A DNA stretch of 64,000 bases. Source: Pelecanus crispus (Eukaryota; Chordata; Aves; Pelecaniformes; Pelecanidae). The notes beneath the pieces are model-generated. The model saw nothing but the letters and a program-made list of their open reading frames with translations, did not search any database and was not told where the DNA came from. The position numbers were made by a program, and so were the translations under genes. Positions 53,001 to 63,616 of the stretch are shown piece by piece (the stretch's first letter is position 1; every line of letters starts with the position of its first letter). Where the stretch lies: NCBI RefSeq assembly GCF_030463565.1, contig NC_134646.1, forward strand, positions 14,660,001-14,724,000. Reading direction: 5' to 3'.

Positions 53001-56000
53001 ATAAATTCAAGCACTCACAAAAATAATTGTTCCCCCAGAAAAAGACATTGAGGAAATTATGTCAAAACCGGGACTTTTAAGTAAGCATTTTCAGAAAACA
53101 AACATTACTTGTTCACATAGGAACATCTGTACCTGAAGCTTGGTTAAAAGTATCTCAATCCAGGTAGCAAATAGCATCAACACTATGTCATCTTTTTGTT
53201 CAAATCACAGATTTGGCTCATTTTACTCAGAACTAGCAAGTAAATCACCTACCTGCTAACTAACGCCTACAGAATCCAAAGTGAATCAACCATTAGAAAG
53301 AGGTTAAATTACAATGAACTGTTGCTAGTAACTCCATCAGTTTCATTACAGGCACAAATTGTCACATGTCTGTGCATAAGTGTTTCCACAGTTTATAGAA
53401 GAACTCAGTGCAACCATCTTGAATAGATACCAAACAATCATTTTCCTTGTTATTCAGCAACAAATGATGGGGAAAAATATTCTTTCTACAGTATACAATC
53501 AAAGCTTTACACAACTCCAATGAAAGCAACAGCATACAACATTCTAGTTGTTGTATGGATACATAAATCATAGAATCGTTCAGGTTGGAAAAGACCTTTA
53601 AGATCATCCAGTCCAACCATTAACCTAACATTACCGAGTCCACCACTAAACCAATTAAGGGTAGAGTAGCAATTTCATGTTTCCTCATGTTGCAGAATAG
53701 CCTGCATTACATAACCAATATTTCAGAACCACAAGTGATGGCCACTGCCGCTTCTCCTTAAAATTACTGGATGCAACCAGACCTTTCTGGAACTCGGGAG
53801 GTGGTCTGAAGACTAATTTGTTTCTTCTTGGTTTTTACACTGCTGTAAAAAGCAATGATGAAATACATAAGCTATGTATATAAAACTAGACTGCCAGAAA
53901 AATTGCTCATTTCTTGAAGAGCGGTGATGAGCAGTGCAGACACACTATCATGATAGATTATTTCTTAAAGCTGTCTATTTCTTGTTTGTGGTTCATCAAT
54001 TATTTTTCATCACCTCTTATGAAACAGCTTTGGTTGATTATTCTCAACCTGTAATAACCCATCTCGTTGTTTCCATTGCTTTTTGTCTCCACTTACTGTT
54101 TACTCTCCCAGTCTCATCTCCAGCAGATCATGCAATCAGGCCAAAACCCACACCCCAGTTCTCATCAATTTATCATCAGTCTAGATCTTTCTCTTTGCTT
54201 TGTTCACTCAAGATTAAAAAAGACTTCTGCTGTGATCTTTTAAACTACAGGTCTATTTTAAGTCTGCTACGGGCAAGTCTTTGCCTATCTTAACATATTA
54301 GAAGCATTCACCATTTTGCCATCATTGGCCTTTTAGGGTAAATTAAGCAATATCTCTAACTCTCATGGAAGGTAAAAAAACATTTAACAGTTAAACCACT
54401 GCACTTGGGAATACAAAACCCTCAAGACTGGCAGGAAATAAAAGAAAAAATAGCTACAATGCATACAGTAGGCTACTAATCACTCCTTCCCCTCTAAGTG
54501 GTATGCTTAGCTTATGGCTGAAATGGTGTAATGTTGGCCAGCATCCCTGGTAGACTGAGCTATTCTCCTCCATCTTCAGGGAGAAAACTAAATAGGCATG
54601 TAGAACAGAAGTTGGAGAACTAAGGGAGGTCCAGACCAGAAGAGCTGGATGGAGGAAGGATGCATGGTGCTGGAGAGCGGATGAGAAGGGGCAATTGCCT
54701 GGCAGGTGGGGTGGAGTAACAGCATGAGCAGCATTGGAACATCACTGTGTGTCAGGGTTAGGTTTCTAGCATCTGGGTTGGTTTGCCTAAGGTAAGAGGT
54801 GAAGGCACAGAGGGAATGTGACCGAGTTCAGGACTGAGAAGAAAATTAACAAGTCATATAAACATGCTTTCAAACACACTCCAAAGTATAATCTCATTAT
54901 TGTTTCAGCCAATGACTGAGGAATAGGAATGGCTTGAGACAGCTGATGAGGCTGTCACGTCCGGTCTTCTCTCCCAAGTAGATACTTACCCAAGATACTT
55001 ATTAGTCAACCTGAACTGCTGCCTTAGCAGAACTACAAGAGAACCTCTAACACTTCAGGGAGCCTAAAATTGTTCTTGCAGCAATGACAGGTTCAGGATT
55101 GGACTGGCAATACCTCAATTTGTGCAGAGAGGGAGGAGAAAATAATTATGGCTCGTAAACACAACAGCACTCTAACTCTAACAGTATAGTTAATACCCAA
55201 GAGAATTCACATCCAAAATGAATTCTAAACAAATCTGGGGTCTAAACATAACTTAAATAGTCATTTTAAAGCAAACAAACCCCCTTGGATTATTTTTTAC
55301 CATCAGAATAATCTTGTACAGAACAAGACCTAATGTCATACAGCATGAATGAACCAGGACACAATCATATTTGTTCCAGTCACTCTTTATAGCTACTTAC
55401 TGAAGATGGAGATTATTGCTTTATGGAAGGTAGAGAGAACACTATGACAAATTTCTGTAAAAATAAGAGATTACAAGTGCCACATAACCAGCAGTCTACC
55501 CCTAGGGAACAGGGAGGGACAGCTGTACAATGCAGGACAAATCAGAGTTGCATAGCTAAATGCAGCCAAATCCCTTAGTAACCTGTATAATGGTAACAAC
55601 CCTTGATCACTTCAGAAGGAATTACTTTAGTTGCAAGTTCATAAAATAACCACAGCACAGAGCCTTAGGCAACACTGGGCTGCTCAGCTTCAAGGTTGCT
55701 TAGATAAACAATTTGCTCTCTGTAAAATCTTACCTTCCTGTAACAGCCACGCTATTCCCCTCAGGGGACAAGACTAAGCTAGTGCAGTCTTATACTTTAA
55801 CAAAAATAACTAAGCCAATCAACCAACCAGATATTAGGAGACTAAAATTTCAACAAACGCTCCACCAAATGGAAGCACTGATATCTATGTTAACTACTTT
55901 AGCAATTTCAATTAGGCTTAAGATTCATAACTGAAGAGCATGTTTATTAAAATTAGCTTAAATGTAAACAGAGTACCATATTTCTACATAAAACCTGCAA

Positions 56001-58464
56001 TATCTGTCACAGAAGAGAAACAAAACCCTCACAGTTCAGCAGCAGCATAAATTTCTACATGTATGTTACATTTGTTTATTCTGGGGCCATAACTCATCTG
56101 CCTTCAATTTTGTGCCCCTGGTTATCTGAGGACACACACTGTAGGTATAAAATTATAGTAATTATCTATTGGTGTCATGCAAAAAAACCTGAAAATGCAC
56201 TTAAGGAAAAGTCACATGGCCTATTTTCAAAGTCTTAAAAATTCATTTCTGAATATGTGCACAGTACAAGGGTCTTTGAAGAGACACTATTTTGTTGGAA
56301 ACTTTGTGATATATTATTTTCTTTGGAAAGGAGTCTGCAAACAGCATGAAAATTCGTGCCCTCAGTTGCTCCCTTTCAAGTTTATGGTACAGAGGTGCTT
56401 AGTAATTGCTGCGCACTGACATTTGGATGAAGGGAAGAAGGGATTGTATGTGCACTTGCAACTACCTCTGCTTGTACACAAATAGTGTAAATAAACACTG
56501 GCAAGTACTTTTACCCTTCTTTCTCACGACTGAGATCCACGGAAAGCTGACATGCAAGGTCCCAATACTTATGGTCACAGCAGAGTAGCTGACAGTACAA
56601 AGCAAGCAGTTAAATGAAGATTTAGAAACAACCTTCATAATATTGACAATTTCATTAATATCTGTTTTTACTATCAGCTGTCACTACAGGCAAATTATGT
56701 TATATAAATTTTAAAATCTTCAGTGAGTTGGTACTAATAGGTGCAGAGGGAAAATGCCTTCTTTCAGGTCTGAGACCATTAAAAGTAGCAAGAAATACTG
56801 GTACTAAGATGAGCTATTCAAAAACTTCCTATAGGATTCAGAACATGACACAAGTTTGATACCGCCTTTGTCAGACATATAAATCATATGCTCATAAGAA
56901 TAGAGCCTACTTTGAACTGCTAAAATTACTAGATCTATGGCAAACCTTCATCCGTTCCTCCTCCTCTTCCTTCCCAAAAGGAGAGGATTTGTCAGGAGGA
57001 AAAGTCATCCAAATAATCTGAATGTCAAATTTTATTGGGAGAATGGGCACAGATGAGAGGGCACTGTTAGGCCAGAAGAAGTCTACAGCTTCATTAACTA
57101 GTATTTTTTCAATGTCAGGCAGCATTGGGGGTGCTGGAAGTTACCAGTATATTAAGGAGATGACAGGCATGTGTGCACTTCTCATTTGTCCCTTCTCAAT
57201 TTTCTTTCAGTTGAACACAATTCTGGCTGCTGCCTAAAACAGTGTTTGAAACTTCAGAGCTAGAGGAGTCGCATTCGAAAATTTCCATCTGCTAAGCCTG
57301 AAAAGCAATACTGTCAAACTGAGCATCTGACCTTACAAGCTTGGCCAATCAAAGCTAAGTAACCTCAACCTTCTTCATTCAGCTTCAGACACTTTTCAGA
57401 GCTGGCAAACAGAACCAGAGACTAACTACATACTGCTTTATGCTACTTGCAATAGGTACCTGACCACAGAAATAAGCATTTAGTATTTACAGGATCTAAA
57501 GCATGGGAAAATCCTACTTAATGTACCAAAATATCAACTTCATTGATTTCACCAACTACTAGAATGACAGAAGAAACAGTCTTACAGTAAGAGCTGTCAA
57601 AGTTTGAGCCTTAAAGACCAAAACTCTTAAGAGTTGTTGCATCTATGTAAGAACATACACTTCTGTATTTAACTCTAACCTAGCTACCATCTTGCTGAAT
57701 TTCTAAGTACATCATATTTAGAAAGACAACGTACCACCTGAAATAAACATCCAGGAGCATCCTGGGGGATATAGATGGTATTTATCTGGAGGAGACTGAG
57801 CTCACTATCTAGGAAATGCCACACCGATATTCAGTACTCAGGTGAGAGCTGGGGTTGCACTATCTTCCTGGTTTCCATTTCAAGGGAAGCCAGGTGCCCA
57901 GCCTGGGTAATTTGGGGGGCTATAACCCAGGTACTCCTTCTACCATACTCTTTAGAGATACCACATCACCCAGGAATGCTGCACTTTAGAAGTGCTGTAG
58001 GAGTGAGCCATAGGCATGGAGAAGAACATGCAAGGAGGAGGGATGGATACTAGACTGCTTGTCTGGGAACATATTTGGGAGATGAAGGGTGGGAAATAAC
58101 AGAGGCTTCTGTCTGTTCCATGGCCATTTCTGGTTTTACTCAGTCATTGTGCATAACACATACACACATGCTGGCATTCAAGGTCTGAATATTAGCAGCT
58201 CTGGAGATTCTTAATTTAACCACTAGAGCAGGTTTTCATCCTGACCCATTTATTTGTCCTGAAATGACTGTGCTCAGTAGGCAAGATGCTCTATTAGTTA
58301 TGTGGCACAGTATCCAGGAAGAATAAAAATCCACATCACATGTTTGTCCTTACCACAGGCGATAGTCCAATAGACCAAGGAGTCTGGTGCTTGGTAGAGG
58401 ATTCGATACGGTGCCACTCTGGCACTGGAGTCCAACACGACATCAAGAGTACCCACAAGGAGAC
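22360..58464 (-). CDS. TBC1D9: TBC1D9, TBC1 domain family member 9 (GRAM/TBC/EF-hand), lacking only first coding exon
   Basis: Twenty minus-strand exons were placed by protein similarity and GT-AG borders. They total 3,671 nt with every phase agreeing: a split first codon, 1,222 codons and TAA at 22360-22362. If the missing exon 1 supplies about 44 residues, as in mammals, the protein is about 1,266 residues and 21 exons, the mammalian size. Domain order, in that numbering: GRAM 1 at about 145-215, GRAM 2 at about 290-365, TBC at about 515-700, EF-hand loop 899-910, and an acidic, serine-rich C-terminus. The TBC finger motifs IERDLHR (Arg566) and YCQ (Gln601) are both intact, so Rab GTPase-activating activity is plausible; its Rab substrate is not well settled. 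TBC1D9 is reported to act in TBK1 activation and mitophagy with calcium sensing. The paralogue TBC1D9B is an alternative, but the position beside ELMOD2 argues for TBC1D9. Confidence 0.96.
23841..23941 (-). CDS. TBC1D9: TBC1D9 coding exon 20
   Basis: 101 bp. Acceptor GACAATAG, donor CAG|GTACTT. Encodes [19 protein letters not shown] and then the lysine-rich [14 protein letters not shown], matching the mammalian ENRNYLRLW and KDLPKLNQ segments. The short pyrimidine tract before the acceptor is weak. Confidence 0.93.
24078..24152 (-). CDS. TBC1D9: TBC1D9 coding exon 19
   Basis: 75 bp. Acceptor CTTCCTAG, donor AAAG|GTATGC. Encodes [20 protein letters not shown] followed by KTDK. Phases 1 and 1 fit exons 18 and 20. 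Confidence 0.93.
25052..25138 (-). CDS. TBC1D9: TBC1D9 coding exon 18
   Basis: 87 bp. Acceptor TTGCTTAG, donor CACG|GTAGGC. Encodes [20 protein letters not shown] and then DITPECTH. Almost identical to the mammalian segment. Confidence 0.94.
26390..26455 (-). CDS. TBC1D9: TBC1D9 coding exon 17
   Basis: 66 bp. Acceptor CTGTTTAG, donor CCTG|GTAAGT. Encodes [20 protein letters not shown] and P, the helix that follows the EF-hand. Too short to stand out as an open frame. Confidence 0.93.
27987..29952 (+). other. ORF-rich block in TBC1D9 intron 16, unassigned
   Basis: This intron (26456-31792) is the longest internal one up to the 3' third of the gene. It carries on the opposite strand several open frames with codon-like appearance: 27987-28172 (61 codons, with [14 protein letters not shown]) and, in one shared frame, 29395-29619 and 29641-29952 interrupted by only two stop codons. 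Composition is more GC-balanced than the flanking intron. It could be a decayed retrocopy, an old retroelement fragment or chance. I recognise no family and see no poly(A) tail or target duplication, so no function is proposed. Confidence 0.25.
31793..32033 (-). CDS. TBC1D9: TBC1D9 coding exon 16, EF-hand
   Basis: 241 bp. Acceptor TCTGTTCAG, donor CTAA|GTAAGG. Encodes [14 protein letters not shown], the [20 protein letters not shown] segment and [20 protein letters not shown]. The EF-hand loop [12 protein letters not shown] has calcium ligands D, N, D at positions 1, 3 and 5 and E at 12, but leucine at position 6 where glycine is usual. Confidence 0.95.
32131..32144. repeat. Short (AC)n microsatellite
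   Basis: Seven AC units preceded by CAACTC, next to an (AAT)n and A-rich stretch at 32093-32118, in the intron just upstream of exon 16 in gene direction. The combination is a simple-sequence patch of no clear function. Confidence 0.8.
33308..33376 (-). CDS. TBC1D9: TBC1D9 coding exon 15
   Basis: 69 bp. Acceptor TTTTAAAAG, donor AAG|GTAAAG. Encodes [20 protein letters not shown] and LFK, identical to the mammalian residues I recall. The acceptor's tract is purine-interrupted and thus weak, but phase and sequence leave little doubt. Confidence 0.93.
33497..33595 (-). CDS. TBC1D9: TBC1D9 coding exon 14
   Basis: 99 bp, in phase. Acceptor CTTTTAAG, donor GTG|GTAAGT. Encodes [20 protein letters not shown] and then [13 protein letters not shown]. 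Separated from exon 15 by only 120 bp. Confidence 0.95.
33596..37166. other. TBC1D9 intron 13, nothing else recognised
   Basis: 3.6 kb of AT-rich intron. Contains an A21 tract at 36755-36775, a short (TG)n run near 35605-35620 and scattered short open frames such as 34497-34748 (-) that match nothing I know. Confidence 0.6.
37167..37296 (-). CDS. TBC1D9: TBC1D9 coding exon 13
   Basis: 130 bp. Acceptor CCCCACCAG, donor GAG|GTAGGA. Encodes [20 protein letters not shown], then [19 protein letters not shown] and SSYE, just after the TBC domain. Confidence 0.94.
38453..38738 (-). CDS. TBC1D9: TBC1D9 coding exon 12, distal TBC domain
   Basis: 286 bp. Acceptor TTTTCAACAG, donor GGAAG|GTATTT. Encodes [20 protein letters not shown], the [20 protein letters not shown] block with its SxxWF(L)xLF TBC motif, and [20 protein letters not shown]. 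Highly conserved C-terminal half of the RabGAP fold. Confidence 0.96.
39706..39823 (-). CDS. TBC1D9: TBC1D9 coding exon 11
   Basis: 118 bp. Acceptor TTCTTTTAG, donor GTTG|GTATGT. Encodes [20 protein letters not shown] and [19 protein letters not shown], the TBC-domain block after the glutamine finger. Confidence 0.95.
40815..41029 (-). CDS. TBC1D9: TBC1D9 coding exon 10, both TBC catalytic fingers
   Basis: 215 bp. Acceptor TCACTCCCAG, donor CAG|GTAATT. Encodes [34 protein letters not shown] and [13 protein letters not shown]. The arginine finger motif IxxDxxR and the glutamine finger motif YxQ are both present; the glutamine is the last codon of the exon. Confidence 0.96.
41952..42102 (-). 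CDS. TBC1D9: TBC1D9 coding exon 9, start of TBC domain
   Basis: 151 bp. Acceptor TGCTTTTAG, donor TTCAG|GTAGGT. Encodes [20 protein letters not shown], the [20 protein letters not shown] stretch and LWLLFS. The GIPxxxRGxLW motif marks the beginning of the TBC domain. Confidence 0.95.
42563..42733 (-). CDS. TBC1D9: TBC1D9 coding exon 8
   Basis: 171 bp, in phase. Acceptor TTTTTACAG, donor CTG|GTAAAA. Encodes [20 protein letters not shown], then a [10 protein letters not shown] segment and [15 protein letters not shown]. The serine-rich linker between GRAM 2 and TBC is more variable than the rest. Confidence 0.94.
44463..44669 (-). CDS. TBC1D9: TBC1D9 coding exon 7, end of GRAM 2
   Basis: 207 bp, in phase. 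Acceptor TCTCCCTAG, donor GAG|GTACGT. Encodes [20 protein letters not shown], the [20 protein letters not shown] block and GSYISSDDE. Confidence 0.95.
47418..47625 (-). CDS. TBC1D9: TBC1D9 coding exon 6, GRAM 2
   Basis: 208 bp. Acceptor TTTTTTCAG, donor GAG|GTAAAT. Encodes [20 protein letters not shown], then [20 protein letters not shown] and [20 protein letters not shown]. Essentially identical to mammalian TBC1D9. Confidence 0.96.
48758..49019 (-). CDS. TBC1D9: TBC1D9 coding exon 5
   Basis: 262 bp. Acceptor CTGTTCAG, donor AACG|GTAGGT. Encodes [39 protein letters not shown] and [18 protein letters not shown]: the end of GRAM 1 and a basic linker. Confidence 0.95.
50082..50310 (-). CDS. 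TBC1D9: TBC1D9 coding exon 4, GRAM 1
   Basis: 229 bp. Acceptor CTACTAG, donor GAAG|GTACGT. Encodes [39 protein letters not shown] and [19 protein letters not shown], the core of the first GRAM domain. Confidence 0.95.
52001..52119 (-). CDS. TBC1D9: TBC1D9 coding exon 3
   Basis: 119 bp. Acceptor TTACATACAG, donor CAG|GTAGTT. Encodes [20 protein letters not shown] and [19 protein letters not shown], closely matching the mammalian protein. Confidence 0.95.
52120..58353. other. TBC1D9 intron 2, nothing but a CR1 tail recognised
   Basis: 6.2 kb intron with AT-rich sequence. It contains a reversed CR1 tail at 53567-53664 and, at 56907-57237, overlapping open frames on both strands that I could not assign. 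No other gene or RNA was recognised. Confidence 0.6.
53567..53664 (-). repeat. CR1 LINE 3' tail, reverse orientation
   Basis: Reads on the minus strand as the CR1 3' end: 'atcatagaatcgttcaggtt' and 'ggaaaagacctttaagatca' on the plus strand are the complement of the terminal ATTCTATGAT repeat and the TTGGACTxGATGATCTTAAA block. It extends to the 'gagtccaccactaaacca' stretch. It inserted in the same direction as TBC1D9 transcription. Confidence 0.88.
58354..58464 (-). CDS. TBC1D9: TBC1D9 coding exon 2
   Basis: 111 bp. Acceptor TTCCATAG, donor TGTG|GTAAGG. Encodes [20 protein letters not shown] and [16 protein letters not shown]. Its first codon is split, needing one base from exon 1, so the initiator exon (with the start methionine) lies beyond 64000. 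Confidence 0.94.
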
Positions 58465-61400
58465 CTATGGAACAGGAAATTCTGATAAATACACAGCGAT
58501 GGATCATTCAAGATCCCACAGGAGGTGGCTCCACACCCCCCTTCCATTTCACCCTCCACAGCAAAATGCAGACCTATGTATTCATCCCCACATTTGTTGC
58601 CTCATGTTGTAAAGAGGGAAAGTAACTCCAGAGGGAAAAATCCTCTGTTTCAACAAGACTTCAACTTTTAAACATACACTGATTCTAGCATAAAGGCAGA
58701 CAAACTGAAGCAAAGCAGAAGATAGCTGTTTTATAAAACCATGTTTAAAAGTTATTTAGTTCTTTTCTGCATTTCATATCCTTTTGGAGCCCTGGGGAAA
58801 AACAAACAAAAAAAAATCCACCACACCACCAACAAGAAACCCCAGACAATACACCCTAGAAGGGTTCAAAACTCAAATGTCAGCTAGGAAAAACTAAGAC
58901 TTCCAGCAAAAATAATTATGCTACTTAATGGTCTGTTTCTTTAGGGCAGAAAGGATCAAAATGCCTAACAGTCCGGCTGTTTTTCAGCTGAAAGAATACT
59001 GATGAAAGACAAAGCCATACTGTTTTCCTGAAGTAGCTTTGAAAATTCTTTGCTACTGAGGGGGCCCATCAACAGTTGCATACCAAATGCTACCAATAAT
59101 TCCTAACTATGTTTCCACAAATTCTAGAGCCTTTTTTAATAAGAAATTACACACAAACCAAACGCTAACCCCCCAAACCTTCTCCCACAAGAAGCCCTAT
59201 TTATTTTTAAAAGGTACAAAAGTTTCCCCCCTTTTCACCTCCACAAAGAATTTTCATCTCCCCTGCAGAGATGTTGGATTTAAATTCTCATGTTGAAGTT
59301 CTCAGCAAATTCACATATTGAAAACAGATGGAGAAACTTTCAAAGATCTTTTTTTCTGCAAATATTTATTGGGGTAGAAATTAGGGGTTTTTTTAAACAG
59401 CTGAAATAAACTGCACTCACAAAAAAAAAATCTAAAACACTCCCGTTAAAATCCTCTTCTCATTTCAAGTGGCTGTTTTCATCATTTACTGTCATAGTTT
59501 TATTAGTTCCTCGTTTTGGACTGTCATAACAGGCACAGAAGACTGCTTCCCTCGCTGTTCTTCTTTCAGATTTGCTTTATACATCATAAAGATATAAAAG
59601 CACTACCCATTTTCCATGTTAGTAGATCCCCTAAATCTGAACTGAAACTGATATTTGGAAATACCCCACCTATCAGTGACTTTGTATTCCCCCATTCTAT
59701 GTTTTTTTTATTTTATACAGATCTTCACAGGCCAGATCAAATGTAATCTCTTCCTGCCTGATGCATTAATATCCATCACTTTTTAATCCAAGGATTCTGA
59801 AATACACAAGAAACAAGTCTGGACACAACATCAGGTCATTCATTAGCAAGCAGTATTAGAGAGCTGGCTGCTGATTATAGGATATGAACACAAAATATTA
59901 ATGCAAAATACCCCAGTGTTCATTAGTCTAACTAGCTTTAGTTGTTCCTATTGCAATCCTAAACCCTCGTCTCATGCATTTTGATTACTGGTGTACACTG
60001 ACAAGCTGCCTCTGATCAACCCTCCACCAGCCCTCCTAGGTATTTTCAAACTCAGCAGACTGAAGTAGGTTATAATGTTCTTTTAAACATCTTTTCTGTT
60101 ACATATACTCTCCATTCTACCTTCACAAAACCAGAAAGCAGGTGTGCATGTTTCACTTCAAATACAGGCAAAGATCCTCAAATGCTTAAAGCTACTACTC
60201 GGCTCAAGAGTATTGCTCAACTGGAGTGCAGACCAAGCCAGACACTACACTGTGTTAATCATCTGGGTTTGCTGCAAACATGTAGCAGGGCTTAAGCCAA
60301 AGATTCTTCATGCTTTGCAGCTTCACATGTCTACTGACAGTACTAAATGTGCCACAGGCATGATGTAACATCTAAATAAAGTTGTATGCTGGCCAAATGC
60401 AGTCTTCTCTGAGGTACAGATACACTGTTAAGTCCCTGTAATCTTTAAAAATATGCTTGTTTCTTTCCTCCTGCTGTATTTCCAAATCTGTTGGTGTGTG
60501 GGTGGTCCTACCAACCAATTCTGCCACAAGTTCTAGGAGGGCACTGCAGCTGTAAAAACTGGGGTACACAGCTATGGTCAGAGAGCCAGAGCAAACCTAC
60601 TGACAGCAACATCAAGTTAAGAGGTGCTTCCCATCCTACCTCCTTCTTCCTGAGATACTGAAGATAGGAGGAGGAGAGGAACATCCCCCTGCCCCACCAA
60701 ACAGAAACAATGTAAGACAGAGCAGTGTATTCAAGAAATGCGGAGAGCACTATTAAAAAAAAAAAAAAAAGACTGGCCAGCACTGAAACAACAGGTGGGA
60801 GGTAGGTAAGGAAAAGAAAAGAAAGAATACTTTCCACTGGTGCAGTAAGTAGGAGTTGCCCAGTGTCTTTTCAGCAATGAAAATGCGTTGCAGAAATATC
60901 CATGCAGTGAGTTAAAGAAAATCCACAGACCTCCAGAAGACCCCATGGAAATTCAAAGTCTAGCTTACCAAGTCAACTGCAACAGACAGTTTATCAGTAA
61001 AAATTTACTTATATCATGAAATAAATGCTTTGATAGATGATACATGTGATATTTAAAAACAATTTATGTGTTCTTACATACGTTAGAGCCAATTAATATT
61101 TACTCTTGCAATCATGCAGCTACCCCTTGCTGATTGCTTTCATTCAGGAACTGTTCCATTTTGCATTGTAGGTCAATGTTATTTTTTTGGGGTGTGGTGG
61201 GATTTTTTTGGGGTGGGTTTTTTTTTTTTTTTTTTTTTTTTTACATGCAGACATGTGATGCAACCAGAATGAAATCACAGCAGTTCAAACTGGTAATCTC
61301 TCTGAGGAATTTTTACAAGAAGTGATCATAATAAAGTAACAACAATTTATTTTAATACTGTTCATTAATTCTTCATATAGCAAGTACCTTTTGAGACGTG

Positions 61401-63616
61401 ATTAAGAAATAAGTAACCGAAAGTTTCTATAGAAACAGAACAGGCAACAAAGAGTCATATTCCTTAGATTAGACCGGTCCTGGGCAAGAGCCAGTGAATT
61501 ATCCAGGCATCAAACCATGTGACCATACAATTGCAAATTTTTTCCCCAGTATTTCATCAGGTTTCTGACTACATAGTGAAATAAGGGAAGGAATTCCCAT
61601 TGTCAGAATACTAAATCTGCAAGCCCTTGTTCAAGCGACTGGTTTTCATGAGCAAAGGTTGAAAGCACATGTTAAAGTTTGTGGGATTAGTATCTGGCTA
61701 ACTGATGACAGCCCTGATCCTGACGGCACTCAAGCACAAGTAACCTTATATCGAGGAACAGTCCCATCAGACATACATGCCAAACATCTACAGCAACCGC
61801 ACCTATGGTGGCAGGAGGGGAAAAGGGAGGGATAATGTCTTCATTTTGTTTGATACAACTTTTTGAATAAGAACAGCTTCCTCTTTTGCAAACTTGTATT
61901 CTAAAGCAAAGGACCAGAAAACTGTTCAGTATTTTCTTTCTTTTCTGTAAAATGTAAGTATTAGCAGAGGAAAAGCAGTGAAATACAGTATCTGAAACCA
62001 GGGAATACAAAGCCACAACTGGCTAGGGGGCCTGGGCAATTGCTCTTGCATCATGTTACTGGAAGGGCATACAATGCACTAGAGGGTATTACCGGAAAGG
62101 GGCTCGGTTACCTGATGCAATTTATGCTGAAGGAAGGAATCATACTACATTTTACTTATCTGACCACTGTGCCTCACATGTAATTATAAGCTGGAGGGGG
62201 AGCGTATAACCATTGTACAAAGTATACAGCTTAGTAGTCTGTTTTCATGCATTAAACAACGATGTACTGTACTTGTATCCTTACACTAGCAACCAATTTT
62301 CAGACTGTTTTTTGCTAGAAGGGATTATGACCACAGGAAGCCTGGCCTCCTGCATAACACAGACCCCCTTTAAGTCAAATGATTTCTATCTGACCAAAGG
62401 GTATTTTCCAGAAAGGTAAATCATCTTGATTTGAAAACTAAACCAATTGATTCAGCCAGTTAAGACTCTTCCAAGCACCACTGCACTCTCTGCTCTTTGG
62501 GGACCAGCATTCCAGACAGCTTACAGTCCAGACTGATTACAAATTGCCCACAAACAGTAACGAAATCAAGGATTGACCTGCAGTAGAATCAACTTGGTAC
62601 ATTGTAAGTTACCACCACTGAAAACACCCATGCTTTCAAGTATATGGACTCAAATAGCTGTAATAAGTCACAATGTTTTCAGCTGTTTGGATACCCATGG
62701 CACAGATATTTGCTGCAGGAATATTTCTCCCTCTTTCTTTTCTTTCTTTTAAAATGTAACTAGTGATTTTTTTTTTTATCTTTCATAAGAATTTGCAAGT
62801 TTCTTTGCAAAATGCCAATTACCGGTGTTTTTGAAGGAAAAGCAAGTTTATGCACCTTACACATGAACAATCTTTTTTATTATCAAAATTTTCTTACTGA
62901 CAAACAGTAACCTTCTTTCACAAAAAGTCATACTTTGATTTAAATAAAACACACACAAAGATCAAGTAGTCTTTAATCACCTTTCTACAGTCCCCCTGAC
63001 AGCAATCTTAGGATTATGTTTGTGAGCCTGCGGTGTTTTATGAGGGTTCTCAGACTAACTGGATTACACATTCAGGAGTGAAGACCTGGATTATACATTA
63101 CCTCTAGCGCACCTTATTAAAACACCAAAGCCAATTTATTTGCTGTTTATGAATAATAATAATGACACTTCAGATCTTAAAAAATACCAGCAGCCATGGC
63201 TTTGCTGCACAGCAAACACTATCAAAAAGCTCAGGACAATATCAGACAGTGACACTTCCCATTCAGCCTTAACCGTGCACTTGAGGTGCTTTCAGCACAT
63301 ACCAGTGACCTGCGATATATCCGTTCTTCAGTGCCACAGGCAACTTGCATCAAACCTTGCCTAGAGCTGGAAGGAGGTCACTCTGCAGTTGGTGCCACTG
63401 ATGTGCCTGATACTGCCACCCAGGGACACCTTCCTCTCCTCCCAGACAACAAGCATGTGTTATTCACCTGGCTCCTCAGAGCAGAGCCCTGCCCTGCCAC
63501 ATCCTTCTCCCAGGTCTACACTAATATAATCTACAGCCTGACAGTCTCTCAAGACACCTTCTAAGAGATTTTTATCTTAAAAATGCCTAAACAAACAGCA
63601 TACATCCTTTTAGCAC
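58465..63616. other. TBC1D9 intron 1 (part), nothing else recognised
   Basis: At least 5.5 kb of intron 1. AT-rich, with a T25 tract at 61218-61242 and an A-tract near 60753-60770. The first coding exon of TBC1D9 was looked for and not seen. Short open frames of 60-110 codons on both strands match no known family. Confidence 0.6.

Noticed and set aside
53934-54293. 119-codon plus-strand frame in TBC1D9 intron 2
   Set aside because: Leucine/serine-rich translation of T- and C-rich intron, no recognised family, no splice or promoter context.
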